Assembly (NCBI RefSeq): GCF_029784135.1
Contig: NC_073745.1
Location: 314,076,936 to 314,140,935 of the forward strand
DNA: 64,000 bases
Direction: 5' to 3'
From: Toxorhynchites rutilus septentrionalis
Lineage: Eukaryota; Arthropoda; Insecta; Diptera; Culicidae
Shown: piece by piece, positions 10,978 through 22,069 of the stretch
Position numbering within the stretch: position 1 is the stretch's first letter
Layout: each line of letters starts with the position of its first letter
Position numbers and translations under genes: made by a program
Notes under the pieces: generated by a model
What the model was told of the DNA's origin: nothing
The model's input: the letters and a program-made list of their open reading frames with translations, nothing else
Database searches by the model: none

Positions 10978-11852
10978 AATGACGAATTTCATGCCAATTG
11001 GCAGCACAATCCCAGATAGCAGTGAAACGTTGTGGGTGTAAAGACATGGGTCATTTAAGCACTTTTGCATACTTGAAATATTCGAAAAATAATTAGACAA
11101 CATTTTGGAAAAAGCCACATTTTTTTTCTTAAATTTTTACAAAAAATTATAATGTAAAAACTATGATACCTACAAAACTCATGTCAAAGGATGAAACGTA
11201 GGAAATTGTTTATATTTTTACGAAAAAATACCAAAATTTTTTTGGGAAAAAATTTCGCTTTTATAATTTCCAACATTTACAACATTTACAGGGAAAAAGT
11301 TTTTCTAACAATTCATATTTTCTTTGAAAAAATAAAACTTATCCTAATTTCGTTTAAATTCAAGATAGCGATATAGTGTTTTTGACAAAGTTTGAGATTC
11401 TATTAAAACGTGAACTTAGTTTTTGGAATATAAGTCATTTTTGTACGAAAACTCCTGAAAAAAATAATGTTTTGCTCGTAACATTTTTGTGTGTAAATTC
11501 TCACGTTTGACATGTTCTTGACATGTTTCCAAATAGAGAAAAGTTGACAGAGCATGTAATTTGCGATAATTTATACATAAAAATGTTACGAATTAAACAT
11601 TAATAGTTTTTTTTTTCAAAGAAAAAAATTAAAAAGTTGTTGTTCGATATACTTTTTCCATGTAAATGTGCCCATCGTCCGATGTATGGAAAACTTGTTG
11701 GAAATTGTAAGGGCTATTTATATCTATTTTTTCAGAAATTTAAATGTATATTTTTCGAGAAAAATGAATTTTTGCTTTCAAAATATTTTTTTTCAATGAA
11801 TTTTTTTTCCTAAAAATTCTTTGATAATTTTTAATGAAAACCTAAGTTTTCA
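10978..11852 (+). repeat. One-arm copy of the 49.9-53.3 kb palindromic element
   Basis: It shares the order GACGAATTTCATGCC, CAGATAGCAGTGAAACG, GTGGGTGTAAAGACATGGGT and CATTTAAGCACTTTTGCATA with the left arm of the larger element. It then continues through the same A/T-rich body, and stops where the larger element turns into its inverted half. It has the uninterrupted CATTTAAGCA site into which a TTAA element inserted in the other copy. Confidence 0.65.
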
Positions 11853-12780
11853 TTACCATTCCATTCCTAATAAATGGCGAGAAGTCTGGAATATATCTGT
11901 TTCTAAGGCTAGAAATCATCTGTACTACATCTTGCTGGTCAACCTTTTTGTGTTATCTCTTTAGTTTTCTTCAATTTCCTCTTGATAATTGTCCAATAGG
12001 GCCGATATAATGTTAAGAAGGCGAAATACAAGGCGTCATATACCCACCCTCATCTCTTTATGGATGTTAAGGAGTGTCCAGTGAATGTAATATGCTGATT
12101 ATCTCATGAGCCTTGAGCCTGGACACACTGCTACATTTGCTTTTTTGTGCTTGGCAATAGCGATAATTATGCTTTCGTTCTAATGCTTGTAAGCATTAGC
12201 ACTAAATATGCATGTTGGTGAGCCTGATTTCAACATGTATATTAAGTGCTATAAAACATGCTGATATACTGCTTTACTGGCATCAGAGATTCTGAATTGG
12301 TGCCATAAAGTTGATGTTTTTTTGAGATATTCCTTTCTATTAAATTCACCCAGCTGTCATTCTACTCCTGACGTACCTTCCGGCAGCTTTCAAATCTTAA
12401 TGGCAGTAGATGGCAATTTTCCAAAAATTTTTGATTGTACATCTTCGAGTTTATTATCTTGTTCGTGAAGAACACTTTGGTTTAGTTGACAACTGCCCTT
12501 TCTTCGCCAGATAATTAGTTTTCGTTCAAATTTCAGTTTATTCAGTCCCAAACTTCACAGGGACCCACCCTTGTGCCCTTTCTCAATGAAATGATTTGAT
12601 CGTCGGCTTTAACCTTTCAAATCACTCGCCGAAAATATCCCAATGAAATTTTACAATTTTTTTTCTGTGGTAGCTACTCAAAACTCATCTGTGAGAGCTA
12701 CTCAGAAAGAGGGAAACGCTTTTGACTCGCGTGGTAGAAGAAGTAGCAAGAGCCACCATCTTGGTGAAAAGATTTCTAGG
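11853..12780. other. Non-coding, no feature recognised
   Basis: No support for genes or elements was seen apart from short low-complexity tracts. Confidence 0.35.
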
Positions 12781-12800
12781 TCCTTATCTCTCTTTATACA

Positions 12801-13500
12801 TTATGACGAGTTAACATGTGCACTGCAATGAAAAATCCCGTAACTTGTGAACCCACCTGGAACAAAATGTGAGGTAGTCAAGCTTCTCCATAACATTTTT
12901 TTCAAACATTTCTGGTGAAAATGTTCTGACAATCTTGAAACGGCGGATTTCACGAGTTTTTTTATGTTCATCAACAAGTTTTTAGTAACATTGGTGCGGC
13001 CATTTCTAAAATCGATACAACACGGCCTTGCTCTGCGATCACTCATTCCATACCATTCCCTTCACACTTCACGAAGCTCGCGATGGATTGCAATTAGTCT
13101 TCCTATTGCAACGGAAGTAAGAGCGATGTGAAACTCCCTATTTCACAGCTTCATGCGTGCTGAGCGTAGGAGCCTTTTGAGTACAAGATGGCGGCTCTAA
13201 TCCCGCTCACTGTCACGCTATTCGCAATTGTCTGTTACTTCTTGGATATTCCGCATTTCGTCGTCGATGAGTAACCAATTTTGGTACTTCGTCAGAACTT
13301 GGTCGTACAACTTCCGAGAGCACGTTTCGGCTAATTGGTTCTGCCTAAGCACCCTGTTTGGTTACTTGTAGACATCAAAAGAACGGTTGTCTCCTCGCAG
13401 ACAGATCCATTGTATGGTATTACGGCTGGCGGAGTGTGTTCTGATGAAATCATTATCAGAGAATCCAAGGTTTGCCACGAGTGTTCTTAAGAGGGTAGTG
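12801..13500 (-). pseudogene. Highly degenerate Tc1/mariner relic
   Basis: On the minus strand a decayed reading gives a segment resembling KLYDQVLTKYQNWLLIDDEM, the approach to the first catalytic aspartate in mosquito mariners. It is preceded by a possible remnant of the linker (RQNQLAETCSRKLYD). Stops and frame changes occur throughout. The remaining 81-codon frame at 12801-13046 has no recognisable domain. Assignment rests on one motif, so confidence is limited. Confidence 0.4.
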
Positions 13501-13778
13501 CACTATGAACACCATAAAAAGTATGAGATTTTCGTGATATTTTTCAACGAAAAAATGAATTACTATGATCAATCTGATATCACAATTTTGTTATGTACAT
13601 ATTTTTCACAAACAAAAAATAAATTGGTGTAAATTGACAAATCGGTGTCCCCTGAATAGCTGCAGCCGGTTTGTTGAACCCTTGTAATCTAAACATTGTA
13701 AAGGGGTAGGGTTCTACAAGTTTTTCTAGTAGATCGATTTCAACCAATTCTTTTTACGTGATCTTGGATATATTTCCT

Positions 13779-13931
13779 GTCATCGTACGTAGGATTTTTT
13801 CAAAATATTAATTTTCAACAAAATTGCGACATTTTCGTAAAAAAATGCGTTTTTTCTCAAAAATCTAGACAAAAACATTCACCAAAATGTCATTTTTCAA
13901 AATATATCGAAAAAATTCTACGTACGATGAC
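13779..13931. repeat. Short palindromic repeat
   Basis: TGTCATCGTACGTAGGATTTTTTC at the left is mirrored by a near-identical inverted arm ending CGTACGATGACA. It is probably a small MITE or the core of one. Confidence 0.5.
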
Positions 13932-14023
13932 AAAAAATTCCCACCAGTTTGCAAAACTTAGTTTCGAGAAAGGCGCGTTCTAAATTTTAGATACATTTAT
14001 TTCGTTTATTTTACATCGTGTCT

Positions 14024-14269
14024 TCAGTCTGCAATCCCTGAAACATAAAATGGTCCTTCAACGTGATCTTTCTGTCCCTTTTCTGTTGCCAAATTGGACA
14101 TGCGGGCTTCTCTAGATGCTTCTGACATCCGGACCTCTGCTCGTTCGATTCGTTCCTTATCCGATTTTCCGCATAAATTGTTGTATTTCGGTCCAATTTC
14201 AAGCTTAAATTCTTTCACTATCTCTAAAATGCCTTGTAGACCATCATTAAAGTTACACGTTTGCTGCAA
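14024..14269 (-). pseudogene. Unassigned conserved-looking tail, possibly TE-encoded
   Basis: About 80 codons with a charged helical stretch (DKERIERAEVRMSEASREAR) end in EGPFYVSGIAD and a stop. The layout of an alpha-helical Arg/Glu tail followed by EGPxYxxGI resembles C-terminal tails of proteins encoded by repetitive insect elements, as I recall them; no family name can be given. There is no ATG in good context and no splice signals were checked successfully. It may be a remnant of a larger protein. Confidence 0.3.
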
Positions 14270-14589
14270 TTTCTAAAACTTTCGACTTTTGGTTGCATGC
14301 ATCCAATTGCATTTGTATGCATCATTGCAAATCCACCGCTCTGTTCGTGATAGTAAGCGAATCGAGCTGTTCGAGTCATTGATCCACAAATGCTCCTATG
14401 TGTCAATTCAAAAATTAATCTCCATTATATTGTTTGATAACGGCAAATACTTAGGTCCACTAATTGGCTTGTAACTTTAGAACGGAGCATCGGGTAAGCC
14501 TGGGACAAAATCTACTGTAAGGTAGATATCCCAGAGAACATTTTACGCCAGAAATATTTTTTTATTTTTTTCAAGTTTCCATAGTGTAC

Positions 14590-14839
14590 CACCCCCTTCT
14601 TTTTCTTCTTGAATGGCACTAAAGTTCCCAGTGGATCTTTGGCCTTCTCATCGTAAGTATTACTTGCGTGATTTTTATTAGAAACGCCTTGAATATGTTT
14701 TGGAGTGGCAAGCTCTAGAATACGCGTGACCACAGTACAAGTCGAAAAATTGACGAAAAATCCCCCGGCCAGAACGGGAATCGAACCCGAACCCCCGGCA
14801 TGATAATGTGGGACGCTAACCACTCGGCCACGGGACCAC
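14590..14839 (-). mobile_element. tRNA-derived SINE, minus strand
   Basis: Read on the minus strand, it begins GGTCCCGTGGCCGAGTGG with a perfect A box (TGGCCGAGTGG, 14820-14830) and B box (GGTTCGATTCC, 14777-14787). A ~150-bp body follows, with an AAGAAGAAAAAGAAG tail. The acceptor-stem ends do not pair as in a tRNA gene, so this is a SINE head and not a functional tRNA. Confidence 0.7.
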
Positions 14840-15082
14840 TTACCACCCTCTTAATACATTCAATTCATTTCCATTCACGAAAAACTCTGATCACATCGTA
14901 CACGATAAATTTGAAAAATTTCCAGCGCTCAAAAACTGCGAATTTATCATATGAAACAGCACCAATTAAAACCAATACCACAATCGTCACAATTTTCCTC
15001 CGTCATTATTTCATAACTTTCGTCCATTATCATTTTGATAAGAGAAAGGAAACCCCCCTAATCCAACATTTCTTCATTTTAG

Positions 15083-16394
15083 GATCGAAAAGCAAGTGAT
15101 CCGCTTGGTGCCGCAAGAGCGTGTCCTGGAGCCGTACGCCGAGCAGCGCGGGTCGATCGAGGAAACCCAGCGGATACTGCGCGAAATCGAGCGAATCAAC
15201 CAGGCGATGGGCTACCGCAAGAAGCAGGAAGTTGCCTTCCCACGGAAGCAAAACTTTCATGAGGGTTACTTCTTTCCCCGGCCGGTGTATCAACCGTTGA
15301 ACTTCCAAACCACGATCAGTCCGGGGCCGATGTTCAAACAGTTTGAGGCGGAGGAACTGGTCTCGTCGTCGGATCCCTTCCGAAATCAGGTTTACTACTA
15401 CCCGGCGCCGTATCTGCATCTGCCGCTGCCCGATAGCCCGCGGTCCTTCCAGCATCAGTACATTGCACCGGTCAAGCAGAGTAAAGAGCTGACGCCGAGG
15501 ATCTATGTGCTGCCGATCAGTGTCCCGTCGGCTGATGGACGCACCAGTGAGATTCGGTACGTTCCAAGCACGATCGATTTCAGCACGCTCGATGTTTTCA
15601 AGCGCAAGGCTAAAGTCTCCCTGGATAAGACTGGTGAGAAACAGAAGAGAAAGATTAAGAAGGGGAAGGGAGTTGTGGATGATATAACGGAAGTGGTGGG
15701 AGAGGATAAAATCGAAGAAGAACTGTTGGAGGAGATGCTAGAGGCGGTAGACTACGAATTGGAAGATGACGAGGAGGATAAGCAGGAGAAGACGACGGAG
15801 ACTCCGGTTCTGCCGAATGATAAATTCCTCAACAATAAGTTCCTGACCACAAGTGGTAGCAGTGAAGATGAAATGGAACATGATGTGGAGATGATGATTT
15901 TGAATAAAGGACCCGGAGGCACAGCACGGAGCTTCAACATTTCGGCCACTTTTCAGAACTTTACGAACCGCTTCATTCCATCTACACCGGCACCAAATGC
16001 GGTACTAGCGGAAATCAAAGATTTGAAGGAGAACCCAGATACGAAGGATGGAGACGTCATCCAGGAGAAGGGCCCATTTGGGATCTTCAATCGTCAGGTT
16101 GAGCCTCCGAATGGTGGATTGGTGATTCAGCGGTTGAGGGTACGACAGGGAGGTATTGCGATCGCTGGACCAGGCGGAGTGGCAACGGCCGGGAGCGGTG
16201 GTACGGCCATTGTTGGACCAAACGGCACGGCAATTACCCATCCGAGAAGTTTGACGATAGCCGGACCAGGAGCCAAGATTTATGCCGTCCCGGAAAGTGT
16301 AGATCTAGGACAGACAATCAACGCCACAAAGAGAAGCTTACCTATGGATGCTGTACTGGTGGCTAGTGGACCTGTAGTGTATTACCGAAATTAG
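15083..16394 (+). CDS. Terminal exon A of a DUF4774-like secreted protein gene
   Basis: After a strong acceptor (CATTTCTTCATTTTAG) an open frame of 436 codons runs to TAG at 16394. One base completes an upstream codon (phase 2), so the start codon lies in an earlier exon. Residues about 1-45 form a charged helix (EETQRILREIERINQAMGYR). Then come a Pro/Tyr-rich segment, a Lys-rich then strongly acidic stretch (EEELLEEMLEAVDYELEDDE), and near the end Gly/Ala repeats (IAIAGPGGVATAGSGGTAIV). These repeats recall DUF4774-type insect proteins. The exon ends naturally in PVVYYRN. Function is unknown; a secreted or extracellular structural role is inference. A poly(A) signal follows at 16676. Confidence 0.85.
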
Positions 16395-16675
16395 AGCTAG
16401 ATTGTATTACCGCCGAGGATAGAAGTGATAGTGGCCATTCTGTAAATACTGTGTGTACAAATTCATCCTTTTTAACAGCTTGCCATCGAAGCAGATTTTA
16501 ACTCTCTACATACAATTACGTAATCTTTGGATCTCGCGAGGTCGACTTCGATGTATTGATCGATATAGTTTTATAAGCGAACTGCAGTTAGCGTAGGATG
16601 TCGATAAATTTATGTTTTCAGAGTTCCATTTTTTTATATTTCGACCATAGGATTATTGTACCCTAGATTTAACCT

Positions 16676-16681
16676 AATAAA
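16676..16681 (+). terminator. Poly(A) signal for exon A
   Basis: AATAAA lies 282 bases after the exon A stop and is followed by T/GT-rich sequence, consistent with transcript cleavage here. Confidence 0.6.
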
Positions 16682-16941
16682 ATTACTTTTTTAAATTCCT
16701 CTTGTTTCATTTCTAGTGTTAGTTGCTTGCAATTTGGAACCTAACCAATCTGATGATAACAAACTAATAAGCGTTTTCATTTTGCGTAGACTAACCAGTT
16801 CCTAAACCTCCGTCCGTAACAGCAAGCGGCTAGACGAATAATGGTTACGGTAACAGTCTAACTTTTCGCGTCCTGCTGACAAGCTTAGTAATCATATATT
16901 ATTTTCTCCCTTTTCCCCCTCTAAGTTTCTTCCCCTTCCAG

Positions 16942-17724
16942 CCACAGCCGTTCCCTACACCCTATCTTCTAGCACCGGGTTCAAATGTGAACTTCCACTT
17001 CCAACCGGCTTCTTTGCTCCCATATGGAGTTGGTAGCGGAGAAACAACGCTCCAGCTGATTCCTAGTGATGCGTTCTCGCCACATCCCTTCAGTCGTGTC
17101 CCGAAGGGGATGGCCATGGCTTCGGAGCCCACTCAGATGAATCTCGCTAGTCCAATGAAACTGCTCGACGGTAGACCGCGTCCAGTGGCTCAGCAGAGAA
17201 AACAGAAGCAACCGAAGCGACTAATGAGCGCACCGTTCGTTCAAGCGCTGCAGCAGTCGGACAACAAGTTCAAGATTGAAAAGCATCAGCTGGTACTTGC
17301 CAAACAACAGCAACCAGCTCGAATTGTATATGAACCGGCAGTCGCACCGAGCAAGATCCAGCAAGCACCGGCAAAGCTTCGAGTTGCAGCTAGCGACCAG
17401 CGAGTCATGGTAACTGCAACGGGTTCGACCGCTGCTGACCGACCCGTTTCCCAAGCTCCTCTCGCTCCGAGGGTGACGGACATTTACCCAATTAACGCAG
17501 GCCTAATGACAAACAGCTACGACGAAGCTTCACTCATACTGGAGCCCAGCTCGAAGGCTATCTCAGGTAATGGTGGCACCGCAATCTCGACTCCCGTTTC
17601 GCACGCCATACTGAAACATGGTAGTTCGACTAGGATCCTCTTCCGGCCACAATCGGTGGCAATCGTTGGCGCCAACGGTAGGGCGCACGCACAAGCTGAC
17701 CTAATAGTGGATTATGTAAATTAG
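16942..17724 (+). CDS. Terminal exon B of a related DUF4774-like protein
   Basis: A long pyrimidine tract ending CTTCCCCTTCCAG precedes an open frame of 260 codons to TAG at 17724. The first codon is whole (phase 0), unlike exons A and C (phase 2), so it cannot simply replace them behind the same donor. The N-terminal part is Pro-rich, the middle Gln/Ala-rich (LAKQQQPARI). The C-terminal ~70 residues carry the family-like pattern SKAISGNGGTAISTPVSHAI and VAIVGANGRAHAQA. It ends DLIVDYVN, comparable to YYRN of exon A. It could be an alternative last exon or the last exon of a separate small gene. No internal start with a signal peptide was found. Confidence 0.75.
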   Translation, partial: PQPFPTPYLLAPGSNVNFHFQPASLLPYGVGSGETTLQLIPSDAFSPHPFSRVPKGMAMASEPTQMNLASPMKLLDGRPRPVAQQRKQKQPKRLMSAPFVQALQQSDNKFKIEKHQLVLAKQQQPARIVYEPAVAPSKIQQAPAKLRVAASDQRVMVTATGSTAADRPVSQAPLAPRVTDIYPINAGLMTNSYDEASLILEPSSKAISGNGGTAISTPVSHAILKHGSSTRILFRPQSVAIVGANGRAHAQADLIVDYVN

Positions 17725-17751
17725 ATAAAAATACAAAGTACGGTTCCGAAC

Positions 17752-17757
17752 AATAAA
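17752..17757 (+). terminator. Poly(A) signal for exon B
   Basis: AATAAA lies 27 bases after the stop at 17724, giving a very short 3'UTR. Confidence 0.55.
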
Positions 17758-18200
17758 AATGCCAATATTTGGTTGTTGTACATAGTGTAAAGTATGATGG
17801 TTTTCTTGACTGGTAACCTCGCTCCCTTTCCGACCCGCTTGGTGATCGCACGTGATCGGCTCGTCGTCATTTCTTTTTTCTAGGTCTCCACGCTCGTTAA
17901 CTGTAAATATTCTCCGCCCGCGTCCGCTGTGACACGTACATATTTTGCCTACACGCACTCCCGACCCCTCACCTGACTAATTAGGATGCATGACTGCACT
18001 TGACTACACACGCATTACACTTAGCTTCTTCTTTCTACTCTACCACAACTTTGCTATCTCCTACCTTTTCGGGCGACCCTCTGAGCTGCTGGTTTTTCTA
18101 GGTAAATAGCAAAACATTTCGGCATCCGATTTGTGCCACATTTGGTCTCAGCGCTGACTCGTTCTCTCGTTCTCTATCCGTTACATCGTTTCGTCCACAG

Positions 18201-18631
18201 AGCCGAGCATCGGACCGCGGCGGATGTGCTGAAACTTCCCTTCTACGGTGGCGCTCGGGGACAGATCCTGGAGATCCGGAAGAACTCCGACGGGACGGTG
18301 GTGAGCAAAATTCTGCGCGGCGATGACAATAGTATGGAGCTGAAAGTCCACCAGATCGTAGACGACCTGAAGAACAACGAGGACTCGCTGAGCGAAGACG
18401 AGGAGATCAGGGCGGCGGATCAATCGTTCGGGGACTATCTGTTGAACATCCAGAAGGCGGCCGCTTCGCTTGTGACGCTGCAGGAGCAGGTTAAGAAGAG
18501 TGGGAAACTTTCACCGGATCAGAAGAAAGTCTACGCCGACAATTTGGAAAAGCTGGGCGTAGCCGCCCAGAAGCTTGCTCACATCCAGCAGCAGGATGAC
18601 GATCACGACGCAATCAAATTCCTTTTCGATT
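18201..18631 (+). CDS. Exon C of the DUF4774-like gene (long isoform)
   Basis: The acceptor TTTCGTCCACAG opens a phase-2 exon of 143 codons. The donor GAT T|GTAAGT ends it in phase 1. The protein begins AEHRTAADVLKLPFYGGARG, then a basic/acidic segment. An alpha-helical region follows (YLLNIQKAAASLVTLQEQVK and VYADNLEKLGVAAQKLAHIQ) that could form a helical bundle or coiled coil. High GC at third positions against AT-rich surroundings supports real coding. Upstream codons that look open (from 18133) lie inside the intron tract and are not expected to be translated. Confidence 0.85.
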
Positions 18632-18699
18632 GTAAGTACTTTAGAATTACTAATCCTATGCACATGGTGGCTTACAACTGATGTATTCATTTTTTTTAG

Positions 18700-18966
18700 C
18701 CGAATACGATCAGCCCCAGAGTGCCGATGCTCAGAAGAAGAAAACCACCTACAAGATCACTTCGTTCCCTGGATTCAAGGGCAAAGATGGCGAGAAGGTT
18801 GAGAAGGTCGAGAAGGGCGAGAAAGGCGAACGGCATCCACAGACCAAGCGGAAGGAGGAGGAGGAGAACGTCGGCGAGGAAGATGCGTCATCGGGTCAGA
18901 GCGAAGATAGCGTCCAGGTGAACTCGCCCGAAAAGGAAGCCTCCATTGCGGAAGCTAAGCCAGTTG
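18700..18966 (+). CDS. Exon D, charged linker of the long isoform
   Basis: It is bounded by TTTTTTTAG| and G|GTAAGT with matching phase 1 on both sides. It adds 88 codons: EYDQPQSADAQKKKTTYKIT, then a Lys/Glu/Gly repeat (EKVEKVEKGEKGER) and an acidic Ser/Glu segment. It is low complexity and probably disordered, linking the helical exon C to the Gly/Ala repeat in exon E. The frame joins exon E after an 8.9-kb intron. Confidence 0.85.
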
Positions 18967-20261
18967 GTAAGTTCAAATTTATGTTGTTTTTAGCAAATTT
19001 TCATGTCATCACACATAAACGTTGATATTTTTTAACCAGCTGCAATTGAGATCAACAGCATTGAACCCATTCTATTCCTCTATTGTCATACAAAAAAATC
19101 ATTCATTAGATCAAAAGATTATTTCTTCTCAATGATGGTCGTAGCTGGTCATGCTTTCATTGTTGTTCAATGTCCTGGAAAAAAGGTAATGAAGATGGTG
19201 GAGTTTCGAGCGACATAGCATGCGCTGCCATAACTATTTCGCAAATAGTGACGTCAGTCGTTGTGTTTATCTTTGATTGCTCACCGCATCCATGTAAAAA
19301 TGCTATTTTCAGGAAGTAATTTATCAATTAAAAATGTACATTTTTGTAGAGCTTCCGCTGAATATCAAGCTAATGTGATAGCGTGGTGTGAATATTTGTT
19401 AAATCACGGCGAAAAAGACGGATACAAGTGATATTTCCATGTGCCGTTTTCACTCCCCCACGTTCATAGAAACAAACGAAGTTTCATTTTTTTACCGTTA
19501 TGAAGTTAATGATTCGAAGGCTCTCAGTGTCAGTGTGTATGTAGTTAGATAATAATCACCAAATAATTAAAATTTCCCCGAAAATGTTACTGCTTTCGAG
19601 AACTAAGCATACGACTGCTCTCTGGACCTTTTTACCACATGAATAATCGAAATAAGCCACGATATAATTGTCATATGTTAAATAACAACCAGTTGAATGA
19701 TTTCATGAGAATATTGGCACAAATTATCATGCAACCGTGTGTACTTTCAACAATGTTTTGTTTCTTCCATATACATTCCATATTGAATGCAAATAATTAC
19801 GACACGATATTTTGCTTGCCAATACACAGATACACTTCGCCTACTGCTTCACCTTTATATGTACCTCATTGATTGTTGTTTACACATCTAAGCAGTTTGA
19901 GAATTTCGGCCTACTATTCCTCAACCGGTTGGCTTACCGTTTTGTCTCATATTCCGAACAGTCTGAAAATCCAAACATTTCATTTCCAAATGTAAATTTA
20001 CTAAACTTTTATGTTATAAATAATTGAATAATGAAAACACAGACATTCTTTATGATATAGGCTTGATTTTGACATCATTTACAGGTATAGAAAACCAAAG
20101 ATAAAATGTTTGCGTTAGCGAATTCCGGTAAAAACAAGCATAATTGATTTTTCTGTTTTCGTAGTTGTTTCAACTATTTTATTTGCTGTTTTCATGTTAA
20201 GTGCTAAAGAATGTAAGAATCTACAATAAATGGATGAAAAAAATTATATTTTATGCAGAAA
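18967..20261. other. 5' part of the 8.9-kb D-E intron
   Basis: AT-rich intronic DNA with no recognised element. Short frames here have no family signature. Confidence 0.5.
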
Positions 20262-20642
20262 CTATCTGACCCGGCAAACTTCGTCCCGCCCAAAATCTAT
20301 TTTTCGTTATCACATTCACGTTTTTTTTACTAAGCGCACGTTCATAGGTCCGATCGTAGATCTGTTCATTGATTGATTTCCTAATTGATTTCCAAATTAC
20401 TTTTTACTAGAAAATTCCTAGTACTTCTACCAAAACCCGTCATTAGAATATCAGATTATTTTCAGACACAATTCTCGTTCAAGATTGTTCAACCACTTGC
20501 AAATAACATGTTTGTCCGTTACATGGAATAAATGTTTGATACAGAGAATATGATAGAATAAAGACAGTCCTAAATAGGACAATTGCTTTCTTGAGTTTTT
20601 CTCTTATCAACACATTCGGTGATCAATTTTTGTTTATATAGA
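20262..20642 (-). mobile_element. Non-autonomous Helitron, minus strand, 381 bp
   Basis: On the minus strand it starts TCTATATAAACAAAAA and ends GTTTGCCGGGTCAGATAG, flanked by A and T. These match the TC...CTAG structure of Helitrons with one change in the 3' tetranucleotide (ATAG). No Rep/helicase is encoded. The sequence GGGACGAAGTTTGCCGGGTC near its end is typical of insect non-autonomous Helitrons. Confidence 0.7.
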
Positions 20643-20739
20643 TAGGATAAATTTCAGGAGTGCGTTTTGCTGCATTAAAAAAAATCAATTGTCTTTTTTT
20701 TGGTTGAAATATGTCTATTATTTTTACGGGAACCCCTCT

Positions 20740-21180
20740 CCATTTTAGAGGAGGGAGGGGTGTTATACCATCATAGAAACATTTTTCATATTCAAAAACC
20801 TCCACATGCCAAATTTTATTTCGTTTGCTTGATTAATTCTCGAGTAATGCAGAATTTTGTGTTTCATTTGTATGGCAGCCCCCCCTTAGAGAGGGGGTGG
20901 AGTGTCTAACCAACATAGAAACATTTATTGCATCCTTAAAGCTCCATATGCCTAATTTGGTTTCATTTGCCTAATTAATTCTCGTGTAATGCAGACATTT
21001 GTGTTTCATTTGTATGACAGAGCACCTCCCCCACCCCTAAGAGAGGGCGGCGGAGTAGCTAACCTCCCTAGAAACATTCATTGCATCCTAAAACCTCCAA
21101 ATGCCAAATTTTATTTCGTTTGCTTGATTAATTCTCGAGCAGAAATTTGTATTTCATATGAATCGCTACATTATTATGCT
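20740..21180. repeat. Three tandem copies of a ~145-bp unit
   Basis: Each unit contains CATAGAAACATTT (or a variant), CTCCA..TGCC, TTGATTAATTCTCGAG and a block of C/G runs like CCCCCCTTAGAGAGGGGG. Copies start near 20770, 20911 and 21064. C-rich and G-rich blocks alternate and could pair. Confidence 0.6.
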
Positions 21181-21294
21181 AGAAGATAATGTTGTTGTCT
21201 ATTTTTTCTTTTGTGAATTGGATAAAGACACAGTTATGCTGGTTCATGTAGTTGTCTGGATTCATTCTTGTCAAAATTGTGGCTCTTGAAGATT

Positions 21295-21625
21295 TTACCT
21301 GGGTATTGACGATCTTACCATCAGACGGGACCATCGAAATACAACTTTTTTTTGTTGATAACGCAATTGGGTTGGAGGGAAGAATGGGATGATGTACATT
21401 CTTTCCTCCAACCCAACTCCATTCTGTCTGGCGATTTCCAATCTGGTTTGAATGTACTTCGGAGTGAGGTTGAGTCTTTTGGCTTTTTCGTGTGAGCCAA
21501 ATATGTCCGGATTCTCGCAGAACTTGTTAAACACGTCGTTATGTAATGGGTAGGTCGAATTCCTGCTTTGTTCCAAAGGCGTTAAGCTCCTCCAGTTTCT
21601 TGTATGACGCGGTTCCAATCCCAGT
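21295..21625 (-). pseudogene. Unassigned ORF fragment between two Helitrons
   Basis: A minus-strand frame of ~107 codons includes NDVFNKFCENPDIFGSHEKA and KRLNLTPKYIQTRLEIARQN. It looks more protein-like than most frames here, but I do not recognise the family. A 20-bp near-perfect hairpin (21367-21416) lies inside it. It is adjacent to a Helitron-5'-like phrase (near 21630), so it could be a captured gene piece. It may also be chance. Confidence 0.25.
21367..21416. repeat. 20-bp inverted repeat with 10-nt loop
   Basis: The arms TTGGGTTGGAGGGAAGAATG and its inverse (one mismatch) are separated by a 10-nt loop. Strong hairpin potential in either strand. Confidence 0.7.
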
Positions 21626-22069
21626 TCGAGGAAGGGATGGTACGATTTGAGTCGTCTTTATTTTGTTGTATTCGTCTCTTCCCTTAGATCAATATAACGG
21701 AGAGAAAAATTAAAAAATTATCGAAAAACTCTGAAGGAAGGTCGGAAAAATAGGAAAATAATTCCAATATGTTCTACAATTACAACATGATAAGCGCTAA
21801 TGAAATTGATCTTTGATCAAAATTGGAAATGGGTTTTCAAGCGAAATAATGTACTCGTATATCGTCTATCTATATAAATAAAAATTAAAGGCCAAATGTG
21901 TTGGTAAGCGAAAAACTCGAGGAAGGATTTGTCCGATTTGAGCTGTCTTTATTTTATAATATTCTTTTAGCGAATTCGTTTTTGTTCAGTTTCAACCCCA
22001 GTGCCGCACTAACTGCTGTCACGTTAGTTTTTATTCAAAACGTTTTTTTATTCACTGAGTGTCGCACTA

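Noticed and set aside
14770..14840. tRNA gene on the minus strand
   Set aside because: A and B boxes are good but the acceptor stem does not pair and a SINE body with an A-rich tail follows.
18133..18200. Extension of exon C upstream to an in-frame start
   Set aside because: The segment is pyrimidine-rich intron leading to a strong acceptor at 18200; starting there would lack a signal peptide.
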